A stretch of 64,000 bases of DNA. Source: Tatumella sp. JGM118. Lineage in GTDB: Bacteria > Pseudomonadota > Gammaproteobacteria > Enterobacterales > Enterobacteriaceae. The notes under the pieces were generated by a model. It was not told the origin of the DNA. It did not search any database and saw only the letters and a list, made by a program, of their open reading frames with translations. The stretch is taken from NCBI RefSeq assembly GCF_018257515.1, contig NZ_JAERJR010000004.1:62001-126000 (forward strand), read 5' to 3'. Below, in pieces: positions 39,193 to 49,736 of the stretch; position 1 is the stretch's first letter; each line of letters begins with the position of its first letter. The position numbers and the translations under genes were made by a program.

Positions 39193-40230
39193 ATGCAACT
39201 ATATAAAATTCTTTTGTTATCGTTATTGCTCCCGGCGGGGGCCTGCCACGCGGCACAACCGGTCCAGACAATTATTTCCGGATGGGAGTTAACCTGTGAT
39301 AATTTTTCTGCCTGTCAGGGACGGAATCTGAACAGCGATGGCGGGTTAATTATCAGCTTCTACCGGACATCTTCCCGGGCGCCGGTCAGCTGGCTGCACG
39401 TTGAACTGCATCCGCATGCAGCGCTGCCCGCGACAGAGACTCCGCTGACACAACGACTTAAGATAGATAACCAGCCGCTGACGCCGGTCCCGGCACAGGA
39501 GAGCAGCCACGCGTTACTGATCGATAATCCTGAGGCCGCACAGCAGATACTGTCGGCGCTGGTACACGGTAACCGGCTGACCGCCGGTCAGCCCGGCGGG
39601 GGCGGGATATCCCTGACGGCTCTGGGGGCGGTACTGGCAGAGGCCGACAGAATCCAGTCGGCGGTACAGCCTGCTTCCTCCGGACCGGAAACGCCCCCGA
39701 TTCTGACGGTGGGCGGCGGTCAGCCGGCACCGGTCACGCCACTGACGGCTCCCGAGATCAGGGATTTTGTAGATTACGCAATTTCGCAGATAGATGTGAA
39801 CAGTTGTCCGCTGGCCCCGGTATTCCGGCAGATCAAGCTGGCGGCCCTGAGTAATTCACAAGCCCTGATGCTGATCAGTTGTGAAAGTGCAGCGTACAAT
39901 ACCTTCTACCAGGCTTACCGAATCAGCCGTCAGGCACCGTTTATTGCCCGGCGCCAGGTCTTCCGTCTGCCGTTTACTTATCCGCAAGGGTTCGACCTGA
40001 CGAATGTCCGTTATGATCCACAAACCCGTGAACTGACGACGTTATTATGGGGAAGGGCGTTGGGGGATTGCGGAACGGCCAGCCACTGGCGTTACGATGG
40101 TCAACAGTTTGTGCTGGAGAAATTCAGCAGTGAAAGTGGCTGTGACCACTGGCATACCGCCAGTGACTGGCCGGTATTATGGTCATCACCGTCTGCGGAC
40201 AGAGCCCTGCCCGCAGACGCCGGAACCTAA
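39193..40230 (+). CDS. DUF1176-type secreted protein
   Basis: The 345-aa protein has a signal peptide (MQLYKILLLSLLLPAGACHA), so it is periplasmic. It then shows GWELTCDNFSACQGR near the N-terminus and paired cysteines further on (VNSCPLAP, LISCES, GDCGTASHW, SGCDHWH), the DUF1176 pattern. Function is not known for the family. Its 3' end overlaps convergent ampH by 4 bases. The ribosome site is weak. Absent from the corresponding E. coli position, so it is accessory relative to that map. Confidence 0.75.
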   Translation: MQLYKILLLSLLLPAGACHAAQPVQTIISGWELTCDNFSACQGRNLNSDGGLIISFYRTSSRAPVSWLHVELHPHAALPATETPLTQRLKIDNQPLTPVPAQESSHALLIDNPEAAQQILSALVHGNRLTAGQPGGGGISLTALGAVLAEADRIQSAVQPASSGPETPPILTVGGGQPAPVTPLTAPEIRDFVDYAISQIDVNSCPLAPVFRQIKLAALSNSQALMLISCESAAYNTFYQAYRISRQAPFIARRQVFRLPFTYPQGFDLTNVRYDPQTRELTTLLWGRALGDCGTASHWRYDGQQFVLEKFSSESGCDHWHTASDWPVLWSSPSADRALPADAGT

Positions 40231-41369
40231 GGGCGGTGATTACTGACCAGTGCGGTGATCAGTTCGTTGACGCCATTACTCATCGGCATAAAATGGCTGG
40301 CACCGGTGCGGGCGACCACAATAAAGACCCCCACATTATGTTCAGGTGACATGGCGATATAAGTCATAAAGCCGCCACCTCCGCCGGTTTTTTCCAGCAG
40401 TGCGGGTCTCTCACCGTCCGCAGGCATATGCAGCCATCCCATGCCGATAGCATCGGCCCGGCCGGCGACATCCATCCCGTTAACACGCAACAGAGAAGAA
40501 CGCGGATAAATCATTTTTTGCAGGTCAGGTGCTAACGGTGAACGCGGATGCCCGGTGGCGCTCAGGAACTGCTGCATCCAGCGGCCCATATCCTCAGGGG
40601 TGGAATAGACCCCACCGCTACCGATGGCGGCCAGGGTGTTATCACACGGGCTCGCATTCTCTTCCGGGATCATCAGCCTTTCACACTGGTCCGGTGACGG
40701 TGTAAAAGTGGTGTCTTTCATACCCAGCGGCCGGGTGACCAGTGTACGAAGCAACTGAGGATAAGGCTGACCGGCGGCTCGCGACAGGGCATCAGCCAGG
40801 AAGTCAAAGCCAAGGTTGGAATAGGAGACTTCAGTCCCTGGCGAGTATTTGAGTCTGGCATGCGCAAGCCAGGACCAGCGCTGATTGTGCACCGGCCAGA
40901 CAAAGACCGGACGGTTCGCTCTACCGCCAGGCATTTCACGGGGCAGGCCGGCACTGTGGGTCGCCAGGTTGATTAACCGGATACTGTTACCATGCCACGT
41001 CGGGACGACGGCACCCTTTGGTGCATAGCGGCTCAGCGGATCATTAAAGTGAACCCGGCCGGATTCGGCGAGATGAACCAGTACATCGGTGGTCATCAGT
41101 TTACTCAGTGACGCTATCCTCACCACTGAATCTTTTCCCGGATGGATACGGCTTCCCGGCCGGGTTTCTCCCAGACCGGTAAAGACCCGCTCGTTGCCAT
41201 CGATAACCATGATCGCCATACCGGCGGCCCGGGTACCCTTGAAAATCTGATCTGCATAACGGTCGGTAATCTGAGATGTCAGTTCCGGTGACGGGGTGAC
41301 CTGTGCCTGGCTACAGAATGAATAAAGTGAGCCAGCCAGCGCCAGCAAAAGTGATGCATGCTTTTTCAA
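40227..41369 (-). CDS. ampH: AmpH, class C beta-lactamase-like DD-peptidase, TTG start
   Basis: The 380-aa penicillin-binding protein has DD-carboxypeptidase/endopeptidase activity in E. coli and takes part in peptidoglycan recycling; it is a poor beta-lactamase. Signal peptide of about 22 residues. Active-site SLSK (Ser87, Lys90), YSN (Tyr183) and KTGGGGG near residue 330. Strong block match to AmpH: LGMKDTTFTPSPDQC, LAAIGSGGVYSTPEDM. The start is a TTG at 41369, preceded by ACGGA at 9 bases; no ATG or GTG is suitable. Confidence 0.92.
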   Translation of the reverse strand: MKKHASLLLALAGSLYSFCSQAQVTPSPELTSQITDRYADQIFKGTRAAGMAIMVIDGNERVFTGLGETRPGSRIHPGKDSVVRIASLSKLMTTDVLVHLAESGRVHFNDPLSRYAPKGAVVPTWHGNSIRLINLATHSAGLPREMPGGRANRPVFVWPVHNQRWSWLAHARLKYSPGTEVSYSNLGFDFLADALSRAAGQPYPQLLRTLVTRPLGMKDTTFTPSPDQCERLMIPEENASPCDNTLAAIGSGGVYSTPEDMGRWMQQFLSATGHPRSPLAPDLQKMIYPRSSLLRVNGMDVAGRADAIGMGWLHMPADGERPALLEKTGGGGGFMTYIAMSPEHNVGVFIVVARTGASHFMPMSNGVNELITALVSNHRP

Positions 41370-41486
41370 TCGATAATGTCCGTGGAAAATCAGTGGATAA
41401 CGGGAAAGGGATAGTGTAATGGGTTTAACGCTGGCGGAAAGAGAATAATCAGGGATTTTATGTATCCTGATATGAGAATCGTTACG

Positions 41487-41527
41487 CTTTTTAAAAATCT
41501 CCCTCTTTTCGTTACGAAAAGAGGGAG
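41487..41527 (-). terminator. transketolase gene terminator
   Basis: Perfect 13-bp stem CTCCCTCTTTTCG/CGAAAAGAGGGAG with a 3-base loop, read on the minus strand and followed by ATTTTTAAAAA. It starts 9 bp after the tkt stop codon. Confidence 0.88.
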
Positions 41528-41535
41528 CGGAGGGA

Positions 41536-43527
41536 TTACAACAGAGCGTTAGCTTTCGCCACCACGTTCTCCACGGTGAAGCCGAACTCTTTAAACAGCA
41601 GATCTGCCGGGGCTGACTCGCCGAAGCTGGTCATACCGACAATCGCACCGTTCAGGCCGGTATATTTGTACCAGAAGTCAGCGATAGCTGCCTCGATAGC
41701 CACACGGGCGGTGACCGCCGCCGGCAGTACCGATTCACGGTACGTCGCATCCTGCTTGTCGAAGGTATCCGTTGACGGCATTGAAACGACCCGGACCTTA
41801 CGGCCCTGGCCGCTCAGCTGCTCTGCGGCCGTCACGGCCAGAGAGACTTCTGAACCGGTCGCAATCAGGATCAGTTCCGGCTGACCGTCACAGTCCTTCA
41901 GAACATAGCCGCCGCGGGCGACGTTCGCCAGCTGCTCCGCACTGCGTGGCTGCTGTGGCAGGTTCTGGCGGGAGAAGATCAGCGCGGTCGGGCCGTCCTG
42001 ACGTTCGATAGCGTATTTCCATGCCACCGCCGATTCCACCTGGTCACCCGGACGCCAGGTACTCATGTTCGGGGTGGTGCGCAGGCTGGCCAGCTGCTCG
42101 ACCGGCTGGTGAGTCGGGCCGTCTTCCCCCAGACCGATAGAGTCATGGGTGTAGACCAGCACCTGACGGATCTTCATCAGGGCTGCCATACGGGTTGCGT
42201 TACGCGCATATTCCACAAACATCAGGAAGGTCGCGGTGTAGGGCAGGAAGCCGCCATGCAGCGCGATACCGTTCGCCACTGCGGTCATACCGAACTCGCG
42301 CACACCGTAATGGATATAGTTACCGGCGGCATCTTCGTTGATTGGTTTAGAGCCGGACCACATGGTCAGGTTGCTCGGTGCCAGGTCGGCTGAACCGCCC
42401 AGATATTCCGGCAGCAGTTTACCGAACGCTTCAATGGCATTCTGTGAGGCTTTACGGCTGGCGATGTTCGCCGGGTTTGCCTGCAGCTGTTCGATGTATT
42501 TCTGTGACTCTTCCTGCCAGTTTTCCGGCAGTTTATCCGTGGTACGACGGATGAATTCCTCAGCCAGCGCCGGGAAAGCCTGCTGATACGCCGCAAATTT
42601 CTTATCCCACGCCTGCTCTTTCTCTCTGCCGGCGGTTTTGGCGTCCCAGCCTGCGTAGATATCTGCAGGAATTTCAAACGGCCCGTAGTTCCAGCCCAGC
42701 TGTTTACGGGTCAGTGCGATTTCCTCGTCACCCAGCGGGGCGCCGTGAGCATCGTGGGTACCGGCCTTGTTCGGAGAGCCAAAGCCAATCGTGGTTTTGC
42801 AAATCAGCAGTGACGGTTTGTCGGTCACGCTGCGCGCTTCTTCCACCGCACGGCGGATAGCGTCATGGTCGTGGCCATCGATACCGCGGATCACATGCCA
42901 GTGATAAGCTTCAAAGCGTGTTCCGGTGTCGTCGGTAAACCAGCCATCGGTATGACCATCGATGGAGATCCCGTTGTCGTCATAGAACGCGATCAGTTTA
43001 CCCAGTTTCAGGGTACCGGCCAGTGAACAGGCTTCGTGAGAGATCCCTTCCATCATGCAGCCATCACCCATAAACGCGTAGGTGTAGTGGTCGACGATAT
43101 CGTGGCCCGGACGGTTAAACTGGGCAGCCAGCGTGCGCTCAGCAATGGCAAAACCGACGGCATTGGCAATGCCCTGGCCCAGAGGCCCGGTGGTGGTTTC
43201 CACGCCCGGGGTGTAACCGTATTCCGGGTGACCCGGGGTACGGGAGTGCAGCTGGCGGAAGTTTTTCAGTTCCTGAATCGGCAGATCATACCCGGTGAGG
43301 TGCAGCAGGCTGTAAATCAGCATCGAACCGTGGCCGTTAGACAGCACAAAGCGGTCCCGATCGGCCCAGGACGGGTTCTGCGGGTTATGATTCAGGAAAT
43401 CACGCCATAACACTTCGGCAATATCCGCCATGCCCATCGGGGCGCCCGGGTGACCGGATTTGGCTTGTTGTACGGCATCCATACTGAGGGCACGAATAGC
43501 ATTCGCGAGTGCGTTATGAGAAGGCAT
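41536..43527 (-). CDS. tktB: transketolase (TktB-like)
   Basis: The 663-aa thiamine-diphosphate enzyme of the pentose phosphate pathway transfers two-carbon ketol units. All active-site marks are intact: [20 protein letters not shown], the ThDP/metal motif [22 protein letters not shown] with the catalytic Glu, and [16 protein letters not shown]. The ATG at 43527 gives [12 protein letters not shown]. Placed directly after a transaldolase-like gene (43 bp), like the E. coli talA-tktB pair, so the symbol tktB is preferred to tktA by synteny. Unlike its partner it appears fully functional. Confidence 0.93.
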   Translation of the reverse strand: MPSHNALANAIRALSMDAVQQAKSGHPGAPMGMADIAEVLWRDFLNHNPQNPSWADRDRFVLSNGHGSMLIYSLLHLTGYDLPIQELKNFRQLHSRTPGHPEYGYTPGVETTTGPLGQGIANAVGFAIAERTLAAQFNRPGHDIVDHYTYAFMGDGCMMEGISHEACSLAGTLKLGKLIAFYDDNGISIDGHTDGWFTDDTGTRFEAYHWHVIRGIDGHDHDAIRRAVEEARSVTDKPSLLICKTTIGFGSPNKAGTHDAHGAPLGDEEIALTRKQLGWNYGPFEIPADIYAGWDAKTAGREKEQAWDKKFAAYQQAFPALAEEFIRRTTDKLPENWQEESQKYIEQLQANPANIASRKASQNAIEAFGKLLPEYLGGSADLAPSNLTMWSGSKPINEDAAGNYIHYGVREFGMTAVANGIALHGGFLPYTATFLMFVEYARNATRMAALMKIRQVLVYTHDSIGLGEDGPTHQPVEQLASLRTTPNMSTWRPGDQVESAVAWKYAIERQDGPTALIFSRQNLPQQPRSAEQLANVARGGYVLKDCDGQPELILIATGSEVSLAVTAAEQLSGQGRKVRVVSMPSTDTFDKQDATYRESVLPAAVTARVAIEAAIADFWYKYTGLNGAIVGMTSFGESAPADLLFKEFGFTVENVVAKANALL

Positions 43528-43570
43528 AGTACATTCCAATCGGTTAATAAAAAGTTAATGAATATAAAAA

Positions 43571-44521
43571 CTATAGCCGGGCTGCCAGCATGTCTTCCAG
43601 TTTTTGCTGGTCGATAGCGAGCTGACGTATCCCTTCAGCCAGTTTTTCCACAGCCATAGCCTCCTGATTATGCAGCCAGCGAAATTCATCTTCGGCGAGC
43701 GGGGCTGGCTGATGGAACGCTTCAGTCGAAGGAATAAGTTGACGTTCAATGGTGGATTCTGAGTCCTTCAGTGCCCGAAGTAATTCCGGTGACACTGCCA
43801 ACCGGTCGCAGCCGGCCAGTGCAAGCACCTGTTCCGGTTGACGGAAGCCGGTAGCCATCACGATCGTCATATAGCGATGTTTCTTATAATAGTCGTAAAT
43901 CGCTCTGACTGATTTCACACCAGGGTCATTTTCTGCAACATAAGATGAATCAGGGTAACGGCTCTGATACCAGTCGCAGACAGGTCCGACGGGCGGTGAG
44001 ATCAGACAGACACCGGCTTCAGCACAGGCCCGGGCCTGAGCGAACGAGTACAGCAGCGTCAGGTTGCACCGGATACCGTTCTGTTCCAGCGTTTCAGCCG
44101 CTTTAATTCCCTCCCAGGTCGCAGCCAGCGTAATCAGCAACCGGGAACGGTCAATGCCCTGTTCTTCGTACATTTTAACCAGCTTTTCGGCGCGCGAGAC
44201 GCACAATCCACGGTTAAAGGAGAGGCGCGGATCGATCCCGGCAGATACCCCTCCAGGAATATGTTTCAGGATTTCGACACCGGCATTGACTGCCAACCGG
44301 TCACTGGCGTTGATGATACGGGTTTCCCGGTTTCCGCCTTGCAGACTGGCATACTGAATCGCCTCTGCGATCAGTGGCTGGTAGTCGCTTAAGGTGGCCG
44401 CCTTCAGTATCAGCGAGGGCGTGAGGGTGGCGTCATGGGGCTGATACGCAAGCACAGCGTGAATATCGTCACTGTCGGTGACCACAGTCGTAAATTCTTT
44501 TAATGCGTCAAGCGGATGCAT
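43571..44521 (-). CDS. talA: transaldolase-like protein with degenerate active site
   Basis: The 316-aa protein aligns end to end with E. coli TalA/TalB and sits in the talA-tktB arrangement. However, the Schiff-base lysine (K132 in TalB) is Thr131 here (LLITLAATWEGI, codon ACG at 44129-44131). Also changed are Asn35 to Thr34 (DATLTPS), Glu96 to Gly95, Phe178 to Pro177, Arg181 to Pro180 (LISPPVGP) and Ser226 to Gly225. Retained are Asp16, Asn153, Thr155, Ser175 and Arg227. The frame is intact, so a catalytically dead paralogue under some constraint is inferred. Normal transaldolase activity is not expected. Confidence 0.9.
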   Translation of the reverse strand: MHPLDALKEFTTVVTDSDDIHAVLAYQPHDATLTPSLILKAATLSDYQPLIAEAIQYASLQGGNRETRIINASDRLAVNAGVEILKHIPGGVSAGIDPRLSFNRGLCVSRAEKLVKMYEEQGIDRSRLLITLAATWEGIKAAETLEQNGIRCNLTLLYSFAQARACAEAGVCLISPPVGPVCDWYQSRYPDSSYVAENDPGVKSVRAIYDYYKKHRYMTIVMATGFRQPEQVLALAGCDRLAVSPELLRALKDSESTIERQLIPSTEAFHQPAPLAEDEFRWLHNQEAMAVEKLAEGIRQLAIDQQKLEDMLAARL

Positions 44522-44655
44522 AATCCGGTTCTCGTCTCTTCAGAAGCGGGTTTCCGTGGCAAACGGAATCACCCGTAACAGTAATTTAACACTGTGCCGG
44601 AGTTTTTTCGGGAAGAAAATACGTTTTCTCCGATAGTAGCAACAGGGGAGACTAA

Positions 44656-44691
44656 AAACGGGGAAAGCGGGAGAGCAGGGACGCTCTCCCG
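44656..44691 (-). terminator. hemF terminator
   Basis: On the minus strand CGGGAGAGC/GCTCTCCCG form a 9-bp stem with a 6-base loop, followed after CTTTCCCC by GTTTTT. About 19 bp after the hemF stop codon. The T run is offset from the stem, so strength is uncertain. Confidence 0.6.
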
Positions 44692-44709
44692 TCAGAATAA
44701 GGGTGGGGG

Positions 44710-45624
<915 letters not shown>

Positions 45625-45655
45625 TTATTCGTTGAGGGGTTTCCGGGGATTATAC

Positions 45656-46522
45656 CTAACTTACCCGGCGATTGTGGACCACTGACTCATTATAATAATT
45701 CACGATCCCTTCAGTGATTGCCCCGGCAATTTTACGCCGGAAGGCCGTCGTCCCCAGCAATTTCTCTTCTGACGGGTTGGTAATAAACGAGGTTTCCACC
45801 AGAACCGAAGGAATTGACGGTGATTTAAGCACGGCAAACGCGGCCTGTTCGGTGACCTGGCTGTGCAGGTGATGCACCGGACGGATACGTTCAATAACAT
45901 GTTTCCCCAGCGTCAGGCTGTTTTTTATGGTGTTAGTCTGTACCAGGTCAAACAGGATCTGCTGCAGATAGTGGTCTTTTTCCTCGACTTTGAGTCCGGC
46001 GACTTTATCGGCAGAGTTTTCGCGATCTGAAAGATAGCGGGCCATGGCACTGGTGGCTCCACGGTTAGAGAGGGCGAAGACCGAGGCACCATGAGCATCC
46101 GGGCTGGTATAGCCGTCAGCATGAATGGACATAAACAAGTCGGCACCGTGCTGACTGGCGATTTCCACACGCTGATACAGCGGGATAAAGTGGTCGCTGT
46201 CACGGGTCAACCGCGCTTCAATATAGGGATGATTGTTCAGCATCTGACGGACGTTACCGGCAATTTCCAGCACCACGTGTTTTTCCATGGAGCCTTCTTC
46301 ACCGACGGCACCGGAGTCGATCCCGCCATGACCCGGGTCCAGCATGACAATAAACTTACCGTTTTTGGCAGGCTTATGGGGCTGCGGCGTATGGGCTGCC
46401 TGCGCTCTGAGATCTGGCTCTTTTGCCAGTACCGCCCTGGGTGACAGTACTGCCAATGCCAGACCGGAAAAGAGTAGCTGGCGGCGGTTCACCAGTTGTT
46501 TCATCGGGGACAATTTTTTCAT
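45656..46522 (-). CDS. amiA: N-acetylmuramoyl-L-alanine amidase AmiA
   Basis: The 288-aa periplasmic zinc amidase (E. coli 289) splits septal peptidoglycan. The N-terminus carries a twin-arginine export signal, NRRQLLFSGLALAVLS. Catalytic domain: VMLDPGHGGIDSGAVGEEGS with the first zinc His, the EKHVVLEIA glutamate, SIHADGY and VLVETSFITNP. The ATG at 46522 (GGAAC at 7 bases) is preferred; 46534 is an alternative. Divergent from ypeA. Activation by EnvC is expected from the family. Confidence 0.95.
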   Translation of the reverse strand: MKKLSPMKQLVNRRQLLFSGLALAVLSPRAVLAKEPDLRAQAAHTPQPHKPAKNGKFIVMLDPGHGGIDSGAVGEEGSMEKHVVLEIAGNVRQMLNNHPYIEARLTRDSDHFIPLYQRVEIASQHGADLFMSIHADGYTSPDAHGASVFALSNRGATSAMARYLSDRENSADKVAGLKVEEKDHYLQQILFDLVQTNTIKNSLTLGKHVIERIRPVHHLHSQVTEQAAFAVLKSPSIPSVLVETSFITNPSEEKLLGTTAFRRKIAGAITEGIVNYYNESVVHNRRVS

Positions 46523-46743
46523 CTGCAGTTCCATTCTGGTAATTATTTAGTTAATACCATTGTGTTATATCGTAACAACCCTGCTTTTGCGACAAAGCAA
46601 ATATTTCAGCCTTTTACCGAGTATTGCAGTTCTGTTCTTTACAAATATCAGAATTTTCGGCTTTGTTTCATGCTTCAGGCTTGCAGTGAGGGCGGAAAAC
46701 GCCATAATCAGCGGATATCTGTAATGTAAAAGGGGCATCGGCG

Positions 46744-47169
46744 ATGGAAATACGGGTATTTCGCCAGGAAGATTTTGACGAAGTTATTACGCTATGGGAG
46801 CGTTGTGATTTATTACGCCCATGGAATGATCCGGAAATGGATATCGAGCGTAAAATGAGCCATGATCCTGATTTATTCCTGGTTGCCGTGTTAGGCGGTG
46901 AAATTGTTGCCACGGTGATGGGGGGGTATGACGGTCATCGCGGCTCTGTCTATTATCTGGGGGTGGATCCGGACTATCGCGGTCGTGGTTTTGCAAATGC
47001 CATGATGACCCGGCTGGAGAAAAAACTGGTCGCCAGAGGCTGTCCAAAGATCAATCTGATGGTTCGTGAAGAGAATGATGTGGTTCTCGGGTTTTACGAA
47101 AAACTGGAATACGAAACGGTTGACTCGGTATTACTGGGTAAACGACTGATTGAAGACAGGGAATATTGA
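46744..47169 (+). CDS. ypeA: GNAT-family acetyltransferase YpeA
   Basis: The 141-aa N-acetyltransferase is nearly the same as E. coli YpeA ([19 protein letters not shown], then [18 protein letters not shown]). The acetyl-CoA motif is [16 protein letters not shown]. The substrate is unknown; small-molecule or protein N-acetylation is possible. AAGGGG lies upstream of the ATG. First of a ypeA-yfeZ-yfeY-yfeX series conserved with E. coli and divergent from amiA. Confidence 0.95.
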   Translation: MEIRVFRQEDFDEVITLWERCDLLRPWNDPEMDIERKMSHDPDLFLVAVLGGEIVATVMGGYDGHRGSVYYLGVDPDYRGRGFANAMMTRLEKKLVARGCPKINLMVREENDVVLGFYEKLEYETVDSVLLGKRLIEDREY

Positions 47170-47212
47170 TCTGCCTGTCCCCGCAGGCACGGAGTGAGGC
47201 CACAGATTACCA

Positions 47213-47668
47213 TTGATTCATTATTCACCTGATCACTATGACAGCCAAGGCCAGCTTCGCTTGCCTCTTATGTTCTGGCTGGTCCTGATTTTACAGGCGA
47301 GAACCTGGATAGTGCTGGTATTCGCCGGTGCGTCCCGCCAACAGGGCAATGCACTCCTGACGCTGTTTTATCCTGACCAACAGGGGTTCTATCCAGGGCT
47401 GGCGTTTGGCCTGGTGGCGGCGGTGGCGTTTTTACTGTCCGGTCGCCGCCAGCAATTCCCCCGCCTGTGGGCGGCCTGGCGCTGGGCCTTAGTCGCCGCA
47501 GCTGTATTCACCGCCGTCTGGCAACTTCAGCAGTTCAGTTATACGTTATTGCAACAATCACCGGTCCCGTTGATTTTACTGATCTTTGATCTGCTATCGG
47601 CCCTCTGGCTGCTGGCTGATCGCCGCCTGCGCGACTGCTTCCGGACGGAGAATATGGCCGGCGAATAA
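47213..47668 (+). CDS. yfeZ: DUF2919 membrane protein YfeZ, probable TTG start
   Basis: The 151-aa inner-membrane protein has four hydrophobic segments. The N-terminal YDSQGQLRLPLMFWLVLILQARTW pattern (quoted in parts: RLPLMFWLVLILQART) and LTLFYPDQQGFYPGL are typical of YfeZ/DUF2919. Function unknown. The frame starts with a TTG at 47213; GGAG lies well upstream, so the start is uncertain. Placed between ypeA and yfeY as in E. coli. Confidence 0.85.
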   Translation: MIHYSPDHYDSQGQLRLPLMFWLVLILQARTWIVLVFAGASRQQGNALLTLFYPDQQGFYPGLAFGLVAAVAFLLSGRRQQFPRLWAAWRWALVAAAVFTAVWQLQQFSYTLLQQSPVPLILLIFDLLSALWLLADRRLRDCFRTENMAGE

Positions 47669-47731
47669 ACTTTCTGCTGATTTATGACTCCAATCAGGCA
47701 TTAGCTTAATGCGTAAGGAACAGAAACTGCC

Positions 47732-48343
47732 ATGAAATTGTTAAAAACCGCGCTGTTGACCAGTGCCATGCTACTTGGCGGATGCGCCGGTTCCGGCCAG
47801 AGTACAGCGACGGAGAGTACCGTTCACTGGTGGAACCCGCTGACCTATTCCTGGTCATCGGCACTCCCGTGGCACTGGTTTAGCAGTCCGGTTAAAGTGA
47901 CAGATCAGGGCGTGGGCGGACTTAATAGCCTGACGCCAATGAATGAGTCTGAGATCCATCAGGCACTGGGCAGCGACTATCAGTTGCGACAGGGGATGCG
48001 CACCGAAAACGGAAATATTGTCACTTTCTGGCAGGCGCTGAAGCAGGGACAGGTCATGCTGGATATTCAGGGGCAAAGTACCATTTCCCGGATTACCGTG
48101 ACTGACCCGTCCGTCGTGACGGCAGATGGCGTACATATCGGCAGCCCGTTCTCAGCGCTTTACAGTAAAGCTTTCGGTCACTGTCAGTCAGCGGATAACG
48201 GTAACAGTGTGCAGTGCCGTTCGCCGGTGGCCGGAAATATCCAGTACCTCTATCAGGGGGAAGGGCACGGGCCGGAAGGCATTATGCCGGCCGATGAGAC
48301 GCTGAAAAACTGGACCCTGACCAAAATTATCTGGCAACAGTAA
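47732..48343 (+). CDS. yfeY: RpoE-regulated lipoprotein YfeY
   Basis: The 203-aa lipoprotein has a signal peptide and the lipobox LLGGC (Cys18). The mature DUF1131 domain has WWNPLTYSWSSALPWHWF and GVGGLNSLTPMNESEIHQAL, as in E. coli YfeY, a sigma-E-controlled lipoprotein of unknown role. AAGGA lies about 12 bases before the ATG. Confidence 0.93.
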   Translation: MKLLKTALLTSAMLLGGCAGSGQSTATESTVHWWNPLTYSWSSALPWHWFSSPVKVTDQGVGGLNSLTPMNESEIHQALGSDYQLRQGMRTENGNIVTFWQALKQGQVMLDIQGQSTISRITVTDPSVVTADGVHIGSPFSALYSKAFGHCQSADNGNSVQCRSPVAGNIQYLYQGEGHGPEGIMPADETLKNWTLTKIIWQQ

Positions 48344-48461
48344 CCGGTGACGCAGAACAGGGGGACCGGGAATATCCCTGTTCTGTCACAGGTTATTATT
48401 TCGTTTTTCCGGTATCATAAACCAGAAATATATCCTGTTGAGTGATACCGGAGAGCATAAC

Positions 48462-49361
48462 GTGACACATTTTCAGAGCGGCATTTTGCCGGAACATTGC
48501 CGTGCGGCTATCTGGCTTGAAGCCGGCGTCCGCGGAGACCTGACGCAAGCAGGACCTAAAATCCGGCAATTTCTCGCCCGCCAGCATGAATTACAGCAAA
48601 AGTTTCCTGATGCGCAACTCAGTTCGGTGATTGCCTTCGGACCGGGATTATGGCGTGATCTGCAACCCTCGGCCACCTCTGCCCCGGAACTGAAAGACTT
48701 CACCCCGCTCGGGAAAGGGATGGCACCCGCCACCCAGCGTGATCTGCTGATCCATATCCACTCCCTGCGTCACGATGTTAACTTTTCTCTCGGCCAGATG
48801 GCCTGTGAAATTTTTGCGGGTCTGCTGGAGATCAACGAGGAAACGCAGGGGTTCCGTTGGGTCGAAGATCGTGATCTCAGTGGTTTTGTGGATGGTACAG
48901 AGAACCCGCACGGGGACGACCGCCGCCAGGTCGCCATTATCGAAGATGGCGAAGATGCAGGCGGCAGCTATGTTTTCACTCAGCGCTGGCAGCACAATCT
49001 CGGGCAGTGGAATAAATTACCGGTAGACCGCCAGCAAGCCATTATCGGGCGAACCAAAGAGACCAGCGAAGAACTGCCTGCCGATGAACGTCCTGTCACA
49101 TCACATGTCAGTCGCGTGGATCTGAAAGAAGCGGGGAAAGGCCTGAAAATTTTACGCCAGAGCCTGCCTTATGGCAGCGTCAGTGGCGTTCATGGGCTGT
49201 ATTTTATTGCCTACTGCGCGCGACTGCACAATATTGAACAGCAGTTGCTCAGTATGTTCGGCGAGACCGATGGTAAGTTTGACGGCATACTGCGTTTTTC
49301 CAAACCGGTGACCGGCAGCTATTATTACGCCCCGTCGCTGTCCCAGCTGGACGCACTCTGA
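48462..49361 (+). CDS. yfeX: Dyp-type peroxidase YfeX, GTG start
   Basis: The 299-aa haem peroxidase is the same length as E. coli YfeX when started at the GTG at 48462 (GGAGAG at 6 bases), and [18 protein letters not shown] lines up with the E. coli N-terminus. The earlier frame start at 48438 adds eight unmatched residues. The catalytic GFVDGTENP loop (distal Asp) and the [17 protein letters not shown] region near the proximal His are present. Cytosolic; oxidises porphyrinogens and dyes. A role in releasing iron from haem has been claimed and disputed. Confidence 0.95.
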   Translation: MTHFQSGILPEHCRAAIWLEAGVRGDLTQAGPKIRQFLARQHELQQKFPDAQLSSVIAFGPGLWRDLQPSATSAPELKDFTPLGKGMAPATQRDLLIHIHSLRHDVNFSLGQMACEIFAGLLEINEETQGFRWVEDRDLSGFVDGTENPHGDDRRQVAIIEDGEDAGGSYVFTQRWQHNLGQWNKLPVDRQQAIIGRTKETSEELPADERPVTSHVSRVDLKEAGKGLKILRQSLPYGSVSGVHGLYFIAYCARLHNIEQQLLSMFGETDGKFDGILRFSKPVTGSYYYAPSLSQLDAL

Positions 49362-49736
49362 TATCCCTGCCGGGGCGGCGGTCTTATGCTGATGCATGGC
49401 GATCGCTGGCCTCAGCCTTCGCCCTGCCACATATCTCCGGACAGGCACTAAACCGTCGGGCCTTATCGTAAGCACCGCCAGTACAGCCGGATGTGCCGGG
49501 GCAGGCTCCGGTCCGCTGACCTGACATTCAGCCCTGCCAGTCGGGGTTGACAGGCGCCCGGGCGGGCAGGGCGCATTCTCCGCTGCGCTGTTTGCCATCC
49601 TCCGGCAATCCTTATGCAATTTTAGACTTTGAAAGCAATAAAAAGTATATAAAACTGCTACAGCTTTCCCCTGAGAAATAAATACACTGACTCACTGCGG
49701 CTATCGGGTGTCGCGTGGGTGCTCAGGGGTAAGTTA
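49362..49736. other. intergenic region with the cysPTWAM promoter
   Basis: About 375 bp. The 3' part (49615-49736) is AT-rich (TATAAAA near 49650) and is the likely CysB-controlled promoter and leader of cysP; no exact CysB site could be defined. The 5' part is GC-rich with no supported gene. Confidence 0.5.
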
